Origin: Desulfonatronovibrio sp.
Lineage (GTDB): Bacteria; Desulfobacterota; Desulfovibrionia; Desulfovibrionales; Desulfonatronovibrionaceae
DNA length: 10,112 nt
Direction of reading: 5' to 3'
NCBI GenBank assembly: GCA_003558575.1
Contig: PWPY01000111.1
Span: 1 to 10,112 of the forward strand
Below are positions 1-6,838 of the stretch, in pieces. Made by a program: the position numbers and the translations under genes. Positions within the stretch are counted from its first letter, which is position 1. Every line of letters starts with the position of its first letter. The notes below the pieces were generated by a model that saw only the letters and a list, made by a program, of their open reading frames with translations, did not search any database and had not been told where the DNA came from.

Positions 1-577
1 CAGGCGCTGGCGCAGCTGTTTCTGGCACTTTTTCAGCTTTTGGTTCTGTTTCAGTAATGTCTTCCAAGGTCCAGGAAATATATTTGCTGTCCCATTCAAC
101 ATTGCCAGCAGCATATACTACGATATTGGTATATCCAAGTTCTTCTGCCTTCCAGGCAGAGTTATGACTGAGAGGTCAGGCAAAGTTCTGGCAGTGAAAG
201 ATGAGAAGTGCAGATTTATCTGTTGGGAGAAGATGAGTTAATTCATCAAACTGACTGTCAGGCATGCTTATGGCTGTGGGAATGTGTCCACGGTCATAAC
301 GGGGACGTTTGGGTCTTGAGTCAATAAGTACAACATCCTGTCTGGACTCCATGCGAAGAAGATTGTCACAAACAATAGGTTTTACAAAATCAATACCTAC
401 TATCGTATGATATGGGTTAGGAACCTGGGCAGGATCAAACTCAACGTCTATACTTGAAATACGGCCTTGGTCATAATTCGACTTTGGCCCTTCTTTGGCT
501 ACGCATCCTGTCATAAATAAGATGCTTATTCCAAGAATTAGAAACAGGCTGCTTAAATTTTTAAATTGGGATTTCAT
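1..577 (-). CDS. Exported rhodanese-like lipoprotein with in-frame TGA (probable selenocysteine); 3' end outside window
   Basis: Probable sulfurtransferase that carries sulfane sulfur outside the cytoplasmic membrane. The start is ATG at 577-575, preceded by AGGAGG seven bases away; an ATG further upstream at 673 would put extra residues before the signal peptide. Residues 1-25 are a lipoprotein signal ending in the lipobox MTGC (lipidated Cys25). The rhodanese domain begins with VLIDSRP (83-89) and GHIP (97-100). After HCQNFA (128-133) comes TGA at 178-176, codon 134, and the same frame continues with PLSHNSAWKAEELGY, a VVYAAG stretch and a Trp (162). Related rhodaneses have C-x4-C-x-LS-x2-SA here, so the TGA replaces the active-site Cys. 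No further stop occurs to the window edge (58 codons), where the chain becomes a Pro/Ala/Glu-rich tail. A hairpin just past the TGA fits a bacterial SECIS. It lies downstream of a respiratory sulfur-type reductase operon but behind a terminator-like hairpin, so it is probably a separate transcript. Alternative: a nonsense-mutated pseudogene. Confidence 0.8.
138..175 (-). promoter_or_regulatory. Putative bacterial SECIS element
   Basis: In the minus-strand transcript, directly after the in-frame UGA (178-176), a perfect 6-bp stem UCUGCC (160-155) / GGCAGA (149-144) closes a five-base loop UGGAA (154-150). The loop G lies 23 nt after the UGA. Known bacterial SECIS elements have a short apical loop with a G in its first two positions, some 16-37 nt after the UGA, which this matches. 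A lower helix AGU (169-167) / ACU (140-138) is possible across an asymmetric internal loop. The element would recruit SelB and Sec-tRNA during translation. The match is by eye; no folding energy was computed. Confidence 0.65.
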
Positions 578-769
578 ACAAGTACCTCCTTGTGTTATGG
601 GATTATCTATAGAGTTAAAAGTGTTAAGTTGAAAGCTGAAAGTAGAGTCAAAGAAATCAAAACATTTTTTCACTTTTGCGTAAAACCTGTATTCTTATTG
701 TTTTCACAGCATGGTGAATAAAGTTAATAACGAGTATTTTTATTGGAAATTTAAATGATGATTCAAAAT

Positions 770-800
770 AAGCGGGTTACGATTGAATCCCAACCCGCTT
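770..800 (-). terminator. Terminator-like hairpin after the reductase operon
   Basis: A 9-bp perfect stem (AAGCGGGTT at 770-778, AACCCGCTT at 792-800) with a 13-nt loop lies 12 bp past the stop of the cytochrome b gene. On the minus strand it is followed by a short T-rich stretch (ATTTTG) rather than a long T-run, so intrinsic termination would be partial. It suggests that the rhodanese gene downstream is mainly expressed from its own promoter. I could not identify that promoter convincingly in 578-769. Confidence 0.55.
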
Positions 801-812
801 TGCCAGAATATT

Positions 813-1523
813 TCAGGATTTATTTTTTACTTCCTTATACCATAGTTCATGATGATGTTTTGCATAGTCCTCAGGAACAACACCTGAGAACATGGACTTG
901 AATGCAGGTTTTTCTTCTCTGGATATGGCTGCCATATAGATGTGAACCAGAAGGCCAGCAAAGGCCAGTCCAGCCATGAGGAAATGAATGGTTCTGGACC
1001 AGGCTACTGGTGTAGGGTTGTCCAGGATCATAGTGGACAGATACATAATTAAACCGGTTATTGTCAGGATGATCCCAGCCACAATTGTCAGTTGAGCAAA
1101 AAGTTTCTGTCCTGCGTTGTAGAATCCCTGGGCAGGGATATCAGTGGTCATGCCCATTTTTCTTAAAGCACCATTTCCCAGGGTCAACTGAATATTTTTT
1201 TTGATCAACCAGGATGCATCCCTGGAAGGATTGATGGAAAATGCCTCCTTAAGAAACCCCATACTATCTTTGAACCTGAACAGAATATATAAAATAAATA
1301 CCACAGCCCAGGTCAAACCTATATAAATATGGAAGTTTAGAAGCATTTCTCCGCTGCCGAATATTGAGCGCATAAGGTTTGGCCACCATGCTCCCACTGG
1401 ATTAATCTGATCATTTTTAATGAGACCCAGTCCAGTGAGGGTAAGAAATATCCAGCAAAAGGCATTGAACCAATGGATGAAAATGGCTGGTTTGTCGTGT
1501 CGGTGAATCATCTTTTCGTTCAT
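813..1523 (-). CDS. Cytochrome b membrane subunit of the molybdopterin oxidoreductase (FdnI/PhsC type)
   Basis: A 236-residue integral membrane di-heme cytochrome b that would exchange electrons between the quinone pool and the periplasmic iron-sulfur/molybdenum subunits. Four hydrophobic helices are visible at about 14-35, 61-82, 142-162 and 179-200. Candidate heme ligands are His17 (helix 1), His65 (helix 2), His180 and His194 (helix 4). The 14-residue spacing of the last pair matches the helix-4 pair of formate dehydrogenase-N gamma subunit. The C-terminus is cytoplasm-like, charged and His-rich (223-225). The start at ATG 1523 is chosen because a strong GGAGGAGG site lies just upstream and because it begins 1 nt after the stop of the iron-sulfur gene; the longer frame to 1625 would overlap that gene by about 100 bp. 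Thiosulfate reductase PhsC and FdnI share this fold, so sequence alone does not fix the substrate. It is the last gene of the operon. Confidence 0.88.
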   Translation of the reverse strand: MNEKMIHRHDKPAIFIHWFNAFCWIFLTLTGLGLIKNDQINPVGAWWPNLMRSIFGSGEMLLNFHIYIGLTWAVVFILYILFRFKDSMGFLKEAFSINPSRDASWLIKKNIQLTLGNGALRKMGMTTDIPAQGFYNAGQKLFAQLTIVAGIILTITGLIMYLSTMILDNPTPVAWSRTIHFLMAGLAFAGLLVHIYMAAISREEKPAFKSMFSGVVPEDYAKHHHELWYKEVKNKS

Positions 1524-1524
1524 G

Positions 1525-2265
1525 TTATACCTCCTCCTTTTCTTTATCCTGGGAGGTTTCATCGTCTGTGAAGAGTTGTTTGAGAAACATGGCTGCAACT
1601 CCAAGCCCAGAGAGGCCAACTGCAATTTTAACCAGAGGATTTACAAATCCGGTCATAGCCTGGTGGGCAGCCGGATACTCAACCTGACCGGGCCAGTCCA
1701 TGGGCATGGTTGATGATATGTAAAACATATTGGGTTCAGTATCTACAGGTCTGCTGACAATGCGCACAGTTTCATTTTCCTTTAACAGTCTGGATACCTC
1801 GCTGTCAGGGTCGTTTCTGTCACCAAATGTCCTGGCCTTGGTAGGGCATGTGTCTACACAGGCAGGTAGAAGACCCATATGTAGACGTTCCCGGCAGAAG
1901 TCACATTTGTCAGGGACTCGCTTAACCGGGTGTCTGTATCTGGCATGATACGGACAGGCCTTGACGCAATTGCCGCATCCAATGCACAGGTCTTCATTGA
2001 CATGGATGATTCCGGTTTCTTCATCTTTGTATGTTGCTCCGCTGGGGCAGGCATAAACGCAGGTAGGGTTGTCGCACTGCATGCAGCCTCCTGGCTGAAA
2101 GTGCATGGATGTATGCTTGCCCAGGGAGAAGTCAGGAGTGGAGTGCTTGATCCAGTTGCGCCAGTAACCCCGGGGAACCTTGTGCTGAACCTTGCAGGAA
2201 ACCATACAGGCCTTGCAGTCAATGCACACCGAAGAGTCAATGACCATACAGTATTTTTTGTTCAT
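1525..2265 (-). CDS. Four-cluster 4Fe-4S ferredoxin-like electron-transfer subunit with C-terminal membrane helix
   Basis: A 246-residue electron-wire subunit (PhsB/PsrB/NrfC/FdnH family) linking the molybdenum subunit to the cytochrome b. Sixteen cysteines fall into four groups: C14/17/20/24, C61/64/69/73, C94/97/100/104 and C121/124/136/140, enough for four [4Fe-4S] clusters. The third group is the classic ferredoxin CIGCGNCVKACP motif. A hydrophobic segment at about 208-231 followed by an acidic/lysine tail looks like a single membrane anchor. Such an anchor is typical of the FdnH beta subunit and less so of PsrB/PhsB; this supports pairing with an FdnI-type cytochrome b. There is no signal peptide, as expected for a subunit co-exported with a Tat-carrying partner. 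Its ATG shares one base with the TGA of the catalytic gene (TGATG at 2267-2263), implying translational coupling, and its stop lies 1 nt before the cytochrome b start. Confidence 0.92.
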   Translation of the reverse strand: MNKKYCMVIDSSVCIDCKACMVSCKVQHKVPRGYWRNWIKHSTPDFSLGKHTSMHFQPGGCMQCDNPTCVYACPSGATYKDEETGIIHVNEDLCIGCGNCVKACPYHARYRHPVKRVPDKCDFCRERLHMGLLPACVDTCPTKARTFGDRNDPDSEVSRLLKENETVRIVSRPVDTEPNMFYISSTMPMDWPGQVEYPAAHQAMTGFVNPLVKIAVGLSGLGVAAMFLKQLFTDDETSQDKEKEEV

Positions 2266-4466
2266 CAGGCCACCTTCCTTACGCTTACAAGGGTTTCGTG
2301 CATGGCCATATTTCCGGAAATCTCATCGTGATAATCTTCCAAAACCTCGGAAATGCTTGCCCCTTTCTTATGGACGAGACTCATTTGCGGGGAAAGTGCT
2401 CCAAATCCGGTGGCCATGTAGACTGTCTGCCTTTCTATTCCTTCTGTGAGCTCAAGCCTTAAGCGGCCAGAACCAACCCTGCTTTTTACTTCAATAAGGT
2501 CTCCATCTTTAAGCCCCATTTTCTGTGCAGAATCTGGATGCATGTTCAAGACGTTTTCTTCCATGAATTCAGTCAGAAGTTCGTTATTGGTCTGGGCATG
2601 GGTGAAAAAGGCTGTTCTACCGACCACAAGCCTGAATTGATTTTTATCAGGCATCCGTCGTTTCCTGTAAACAGGCATGGGATCAACGCCTGACCTGGCA
2701 TAGCGCTGGTTGTAGATTTCCTTGACTCCACTCAGGGTTTTAAGAGGAGATCCCGCATAGATTCCATACACCTGGCTGGGATTGTAATAAACACCATCTT
2801 TAAGCATGGCTTCCATGGCTCCATCAAGACCATCAATCTGCTTAAGCCTGTATTCATCAATTGTAAAATCAAATGAATCTCCAAAGCCCATTCTTTTGGA
2901 AAGTTCCTGACAAATCCAGAATGGAGATCTGGATTCAAACATTTCCGGAACCACCGGGTCACGAAGCACAGCACAGGCACATGCAGACGATCCCTGCAAA
3001 GCAGATACCGGATCTTTTCTTTCCAGAAAACTTGCCCCTGGCAGGACCACATCTGAGTACCAGGCTGTGTCTGTCATGGCGATGTCGATGTTGACTATGA
3101 ATTCTAAGTGATTGATCATTTCTAAGGTTTTGTTTCTGTTGGCTGCAGTCTGCATGAAATTAGTTTTGAAGTTGAACCAGCCCTTTATGGGGTATGGTTC
3201 ACCTGAGATAATGGCTTCACGCATGAGCTGAAATGATCCTTCATGGTCAATGAGTCCTGGAACCAGTCCTGCTTCAACCCTGTCAAATGGATTGTCATCA
3301 TACCATGGAATATCATAATAAGGAGTTTTGACTCCAACTTCGCGCAGGGCCAGAAGACCCCCTGGTTTGTCAAAGTTATTCAGAAGGGCATTGGTAATGG
3401 CCATGGCTCGTCTTATCTGGGTGGAATCTTCATAGTCAGATGTGCGTCTTCCTGGATATACCATGGCAGCAGGTGCTGCTGCAGTGATTTCCCTGGCTAT
3501 TCTAATAATATCTTCTGCAGGAATGCCGCATTCTTTTTCTGCCCATTCTGGTGTGTATTGCTGGATATGAAGGAAAAATTCATCAAACCCATAGGTCATT
3601 TTGGGACAGCAACCATCACGGTCATAAAGCTCTTCTTTGACTATGACATGGCAAAGGGCCAGGAAGAAGGCCATGTCTGTTCCAGGCTTGATCTGGTACC
3701 ATTCATCTGCCAGGGCTGCGGTTTTGGTGAACCTGGGATCAAGGACAACAATTTTACAACCATTTTTGCGGGCTTCAAAAAAATCCATGGTGTCCGGGGT
3801 AATAATGGCCTCAAAGGGATTTGCCCCGGCTATGATTATGTATTTGCTGTAAAAAACATCTGGATAGGGGACTTCGCCGATGGTGTCCAAGTAAGCCCTG
3901 TTCTTGCTCAGCAGGCAAAGTGTTTCATGGGAGGTGATGTTGTAGGAACCATAAATCTCGGCAAATCTGTGAACCAACTGAGACTGCATGTCTGAACCCG
4001 GAATAAACATCATACCGCAACGAGTGTATTTCTCGCCAATTTCCAGCATTTTTTCTGCAGTATAATCCAGAGCCTCATCCCAGCTGATGCGCTCCCACTT
4101 ACCTTCACCGCGCTTGCCTGTCCGGCGTAAGGGGTACTTTAATCTGTCAGGATCATATATATGTTTGATGGCCGCGTTACCGCGGGCGCAGATCATGCCT
4201 CTTGATTTGAGAAATTTTGGATTGGGATCAATTTTTTCAATAACCCCGTTACGGACTCTGGCGATCATTCCGCATCTATTGAAACACATATCACAGGCTG
4301 TGAAATGAGATGTGAGCTCACCCAGGGGAGGGCGCGATCCAGAGGCATGAGCTTTGGGTACGAGGGATTTGATCAAGGGGGTGCCAGCTCCGGCTGTGAC
4401 CGCTGCTGCAGTAAGGCTTGTTTTCAGAAATTTTCTTCTGCTTAAGGGTGGCATTTTTTCCTTCAT
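2265..4466 (-). CDS. Periplasmic molybdopterin oxidoreductase catalytic subunit, thiosulfate/polysulfide reductase-like
   Basis: A 733-residue catalytic subunit of the DMSO reductase superfamily, binding a bis-MGD molybdenum (or tungsten) cofactor. A twin-arginine signal SRRKFLKTS (residues 9-17), a hydrophobic stretch and a likely AHA-S cleavage site near residue 41 place it in the periplasm. The proximal [4Fe-4S] site is C58-x2-C61-x3-C65-x27-C93. Cys184, in HETLCLLSK, aligns with the metal-ligating Cys of PsrA/PhsA-type enzymes; it is encoded as Cys, not Sec, which argues against a selenocysteine formate dehydrogenase. The C-terminal cofactor-binding domain covers about 620-733. Length fits PhsA/PsrA (about 740-770) rather than formate dehydrogenase-N (about 1000). 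With the two downstream subunits it would form a PhsABC-like quinol-linked reductase; thiosulfate, polysulfide or tetrathionate is a reasonable substrate guess, helped by the rhodanese nearby, but arsenate and other oxyanions are not excluded. AAGGAG lies just upstream of the ATG. Confidence 0.88.
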   Translation of the reverse strand: MKEKMPPLSRRKFLKTSLTAAAVTAGAGTPLIKSLVPKAHASGSRPPLGELTSHFTACDMCFNRCGMIARVRNGVIEKIDPNPKFLKSRGMICARGNAAIKHIYDPDRLKYPLRRTGKRGEGKWERISWDEALDYTAEKMLEIGEKYTRCGMMFIPGSDMQSQLVHRFAEIYGSYNITSHETLCLLSKNRAYLDTIGEVPYPDVFYSKYIIIAGANPFEAIITPDTMDFFEARKNGCKIVVLDPRFTKTAALADEWYQIKPGTDMAFFLALCHVIVKEELYDRDGCCPKMTYGFDEFFLHIQQYTPEWAEKECGIPAEDIIRIAREITAAAPAAMVYPGRRTSDYEDSTQIRRAMAITNALLNNFDKPGGLLALREVGVKTPYYDIPWYDDNPFDRVEAGLVPGLIDHEGSFQLMREAIISGEPYPIKGWFNFKTNFMQTAANRNKTLEMINHLEFIVNIDIAMTDTAWYSDVVLPGASFLERKDPVSALQGSSACACAVLRDPVVPEMFESRSPFWICQELSKRMGFGDSFDFTIDEYRLKQIDGLDGAMEAMLKDGVYYNPSQVYGIYAGSPLKTLSGVKEIYNQRYARSGVDPMPVYRKRRMPDKNQFRLVVGRTAFFTHAQTNNELLTEFMEENVLNMHPDSAQKMGLKDGDLIEVKSRVGSGRLRLELTEGIERQTVYMATGFGALSPQMSLVHKKGASISEVLEDYHDEISGNMAMHETLVSVRKVA

Positions 4467-4489
4467 GTCTGCTCCTTGTTAGTTCCAGG

Positions 4490-4524
4490 ATCCGGCCGAA
4501 CATCAATGTGATGTGCGGCCGGAT
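4490..4524 (-). other. Strong intergenic hairpin between cytochrome c and catalytic genes
   Basis: Within the 81-bp gap between the two genes lies a nearly perfect palindrome: 9-bp arms (4490-4498 with 4516-4524, ATCCGGCCG), one A/G mismatch, then a 6-bp inner stem (4500-4505 with 4509-4514, ACATCA) around a 3-base loop. No T-run follows on the minus strand, so it is not a standard terminator. An RNA stabiliser or partial attenuator that sets more cytochrome c than catalytic subunit is the likeliest role; a REP-like repeat is the alternative. Confidence 0.6.
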
Positions 4525-4547
4525 TTGAAGGATTTATCAAAAGGTGG

Positions 4548-4895
4548 CTATCCGCATCTTTCAGGGGTAGGCGAGTCTGCTGCTCCACCGTGCAAGTAGG
4601 TAAAGATATCGTTGAGATCTTCCTGGGATATTTCTTTCCAATGTTCAAAGCAGGGCAACTGTTCTTTGTTTTCAAGAACTTCGATCCATTCTGCCTGGCG
4701 TTTGGAATCAGGACCCAGGTATTCGGCATGGAATTCCTTCATTTCATGGATTGGGTTATCCATATGACATGGTCTGCACTCCTGTCTGTAAAGGAAACGG
4801 CCTTTTCTGGGGTTGCCGTCAAGCATTGCCAGGGCAATTCCAACCTGGGTTGCAAAAAGTATTGCAGCTACGTACATGATGATAAGCTTTTTCAT
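4548..4895 (-). CDS. Small periplasmic monoheme cytochrome c
   Basis: A 115-residue exported c-type cytochrome. Residues 1-23 form a cleavable Sec signal (MKK, hydrophobic core, ending IALA). The single heme site is CRPCH at 40-44. The C-terminal part has an amphipathic helix (about ISQEDLNDIFTYLHG, 89-103) and two further cysteines, Cys82 and Cys114, which could form a disulfide. Possible sixth heme ligands are Met45, Met52, His56 or His85; I cannot choose between them. The overall pattern (short spacer, AQ/AEW segment, AADSP tail) resembles monoheme cytochromes I associate with sulfate-reducer electron-transfer operons. It is the first gene of the reductase operon, with GGAGGT five bases before its ATG, and would be a periplasmic electron donor or acceptor for the molybdenum subunit. 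Confidence 0.85.
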   Translation of the reverse strand: MKKLIIMYVAAILFATQVGIALAMLDGNPRKGRFLYRQECRPCHMDNPIHEMKEFHAEYLGPDSKRQAEWIEVLENKEQLPCFEHWKEISQEDLNDIFTYLHGGAADSPTPERCG

Positions 4896-4946
4896 TACAT
4901 ACCTCCATTTTAAAAAGTTCTCAAAATTGTAAAAAGTGTTTATTGT

Positions 4947-4975
4947 TATTTATAAAATAAAATGGATATTAGCAA
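4947..4975 (-). promoter_or_regulatory. Weak candidate sigma-70 promoter for the reductase operon
   Basis: Reading the minus strand, TTGCTA (4975-4970) and TAAATA (4952-4947) are separated by 17 bases and lie about 50-80 bp before the cytochrome c ATG. The match is poor and the region is AT-rich, so chance is likely. A GG-N10-GC sigma-54 promoter, expected if the neighbouring activator controls the operon, was looked for on both strands of 4896-5401 and not found. Confidence 0.2.
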
Positions 4976-5007
4976 ACAATTTGGTAAATTTTGTCAGAAC
5001 ATTGTTT
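4974..5007. promoter_or_regulatory. Spaced inverted repeat, possible operator
   Basis: AAACAAT (4974-4980) and its exact inverse ATTGTTT (5001-5007) are separated by 20 bp, upstream of the cytochrome c gene and between the two divergent units. It could be a regulator-binding site, but 7-bp AT-rich arms can arise by chance. Confidence 0.2.
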
Positions 5008-5021
5008 TTTGGCTTTATATA

Positions 5022-5246
5022 ACAGACTGTTGAAAATCTTCCAATTGCTGCGTTGCTACAAAAAGTTCAAACTGTTACGTATGGGTAAATACGCTGCGAC
5101 CTTGAGCTTTTTTTGCTCTTTATCCGGCACCCACTTGCATAGGCATTATCCCGGCACAAGTCTTCACTGTACATCACAAGTGAGTGCCGGACTGTCGCCT
5201 GGAATTATTGAACACCCTGTCTGATAAGGACTTTTTCAATACACTG
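5022..5246. repeat. Palindromic intergenic repeat element (MITE/REP-like), non-coding
   Basis: This fills the middle of the 506-bp divergent intergenic region. Its ends are degenerate inverted repeats: CAGACTGTTGAAAA at 5023-5036 and, inverted, TTTTTCAATACACTG at 5232-5246 (about 14 of 19 positions match over the longer arms). Inside are two hairpins. In the first, AAAAAGTTCAA (5060-5070) pairs with TTGAGCTTTTT (5102-5112) around a CGTAT/ATACG inner stem (5078-5082, 5089-5093). In the second, CCGGCACCCACTTG (5124-5137) pairs with CAAGTGAGTGCCGG (5177-5190), 13 of 14. A partial extra CCGGCACAAG occurs at 5151-5160. Elements with TGTTGAAAA-type ends and a GCTGCGTTGC-like core are, from memory, frequent in Desulfobacterota genomes. 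A related half end occurs at 8717-8735. No credible protein is encoded. Confidence 0.6.
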
Positions 5247-5361
5247 ATAGATGAGAAGCATGAATTATGCCATGTTTATGGTGTGGTAACTCACTGTTTT
5301 TATACTTTATTTTTTTAGATGATCTGCTTGTGTATAGGTTGAAGAATGTGTATTTAAACAT

Positions 5362-5373
5362 GTGATTAATCAC
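5362..5373. promoter_or_regulatory. Perfect 12-bp palindrome upstream of the regulator gene
   Basis: GTGATTAATCAC lies 28 bp before the TTG start of the sigma-54 activator, an ordinary place for an autoregulatory operator. The spacing does not fit CRP (TGTGA-N6-TCACA) or FNR (TTGAT-N4-ATCAA) sites. The binding protein, if any, is unknown. Confidence 0.3.
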
Positions 5374-5401
5374 TTTTCGGGAAGCATCAAAGGAGTAAAA
5401 A

Positions 5402-6784
5402 TTGAAACCTATGAGTTTTAATCTGTATTGTAAGGACATTGTAGAAATAATGCATGAAGGTCTTCTTGTTGTAGCAGAGGATGGTACTATTCAAATGGTG
5501 AACAAGGCCTTGGAGAAAATGACAGGCTACAAAAGAGAAGAACTTATAGACAAGCCTTGTACAATCTTCAGGTGTGATGCCTGCAAACTCCTCAGAAAGA
5601 CCACCTCAGATGCCTGGTGCAGGCTTTTTGAAAAAAAGAAGATATTAAAGCGCAAGTGTCACATAATGCGAAAAGACGGTTCGTATGTTACGGTTCTTAA
5701 AACGGCCAGTATCCTCTATGATAACGACAATAATCCTCTGGGCTCAGTGGAAATCATGACGGATATTTCAGAGCTTGATGTTCTGGATACCAAGGTGCAG
5801 CAGCTGTCCAGGATGCTTGATCAGGACACTGTTTTTCATGGAATGGTGGGATATTCCGACAGCATGAAAAAGATTTTTCATCTTATTGAAAAGGCAGCTC
5901 AAAGTGATTTTCCAGTTTTTATCTGCGGTGAATCAGGAACAGGCAAAGAACTTGTGGCCCGGGCTATTCATGAGCTTGGTCCAAGAACAGAACAGCCCTA
6001 TGTACAGGTTAATTGCGCTGCCCTTAGCGAATCCCTTCTGGAAAGTGAACTCTTTGGCCATGTCAAAGGCGCTTTTACCGGGGCTGTCCAGCACCGCAAA
6101 GGACGTTTTGAGATTGCTCATAAAGGAGATATCTTTCTTGACGAGATTGGCGACCTCCCCATGTCAGTTCAGGTTAAATTATTGAGGGTTTTAGAAAACA
6201 AGACTTTTGAACGGGTAGGTGAAAGCAGGTCTATTTCGGTAGATGTCCGTTTCATTACTGCCACCAATAAGTATCTCCCCACGCTTATTGGTCAGGAAAA
6301 GTTCAGAGAAGACCTGTTTTATCGGATTAATGTTATTCCCATCCATCTTCCAGCACTGCGTGAGCGTAAAGAGGATATTCCACATCTTGTTGATTTTTTT
6401 CTAAAAAGACTGGCCGCCGGAAATAGTGGAAATATGAAAGGATTGAGCCCACAAGCTATGAAAATTTTTATGGATTATTCATGGCCGGGCAACATACGTG
6501 AACTTAAAAGCGCTCTGGAATACAGCTTTGTTATTGCTGATTCAGATCTTATTGATCCCGAGCATCTTCCGGGAAACCTGACTTGTAATGTCATGCCTCA
6601 ACCCACAGAGTCATGTCCGGGAAAGCCTTTGGAAAAAGATCAGAAATATGAGCTTGTTGAGGCCCTGCGCCAGAGTAAAGGCAACAAATCTCAGGCAGCC
6701 AGGATTCTGGGTATCAACAGAGTTACTGTGTTGAACAGAATGCGCAAATATGGCATTGATCTCAAAAGAGATATTGTCTTTTAG
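5402..6784 (+). CDS. Sigma-54-dependent enhancer-binding regulator with Cys-rich PAS sensor
   Basis: A 460-residue activator in the order PAS (about 10-125), AAA+ (about 145-385), Fis-type helix-turn-helix (about 418-455). The PAS domain carries five cysteines in the pattern C53-x4-C58-x2-C61-x11-C73-x12-C86, suggesting redox, metal or cluster sensing. The AAA+ core is intact: Walker A GESGTGKE (176-183), the sigma-54-contacting GAFTGA loop (223-228) and Walker B IFLDEI (244-249). The DNA-binding end contains NKSQAARILGINRVTVLNR. There is no receiver domain, so signal input is presumably through the PAS. The TTG at 5402 is preferred as start because AGGAG (5391-5395) is six bases before it; an ATG at 5411 would be too far from that site. 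It is divergent from the reductase operon and followed after 54 bp by the permease; control of either is inferred from position. Confidence 0.93.
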   Translation: MKPMSFNLYCKDIVEIMHEGLLVVAEDGTIQMVNKALEKMTGYKREELIDKPCTIFRCDACKLLRKTTSDAWCRLFEKKKILKRKCHIMRKDGSYVTVLKTASILYDNDNNPLGSVEIMTDISELDVLDTKVQQLSRMLDQDTVFHGMVGYSDSMKKIFHLIEKAAQSDFPVFICGESGTGKELVARAIHELGPRTEQPYVQVNCAALSESLLESELFGHVKGAFTGAVQHRKGRFEIAHKGDIFLDEIGDLPMSVQVKLLRVLENKTFERVGESRSISVDVRFITATNKYLPTLIGQEKFREDLFYRINVIPIHLPALRERKEDIPHLVDFFLKRLAAGNSGNMKGLSPQAMKIFMDYSWPGNIRELKSALEYSFVIADSDLIDPEHLPGNLTCNVMPQPTESCPGKPLEKDQKYELVEALRQSKGNKSQAARILGINRVTVLNRMRKYGIDLKRDIVF

Positions 6785-6838
6785 TTTGGAGAGCAGGAAC
6801 GAATACGAATAAAGACTTCTGGAGACACTTAGGAAAAA

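Noticed and set aside
602..651. Sigma-70 promoter before the rhodanese gene (TTGACT at 651-646 or GATAAT at 607-602, minus strand)
   Set aside because: The two good hexamers are too far apart to pair, and the partners at proper spacing match poorly.
577..673. Upstream ATG (673) as the start of the rhodanese gene
   Set aside because: It would place 32 residues before a clear lipoprotein signal peptide; the ATG at 577 has an ideal AGGAGG site and begins with MK plus a hydrophobic core and lipobox.
3243..3995. 250-residue open frame on the plus strand opposite the molybdopterin subunit
   Set aside because: Antisense shadow of a conserved enzyme; no family features and no separate gene context.
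4463..4729. Small minus-strand frames overlapping the cytochrome c gene
   Set aside because: Out-of-frame shadows of the signal-peptide cytochrome c gene with no independent start site or domain.
4896..5401. Sigma-54 promoter for the reductase operon or the regulator
   Set aside because: Searched both strands for GG-N10-GC with TGGCAC/TTGC context; near matches (such as minus-strand GGCACTCACTTGT at 5189-5177) have wrong spacing.
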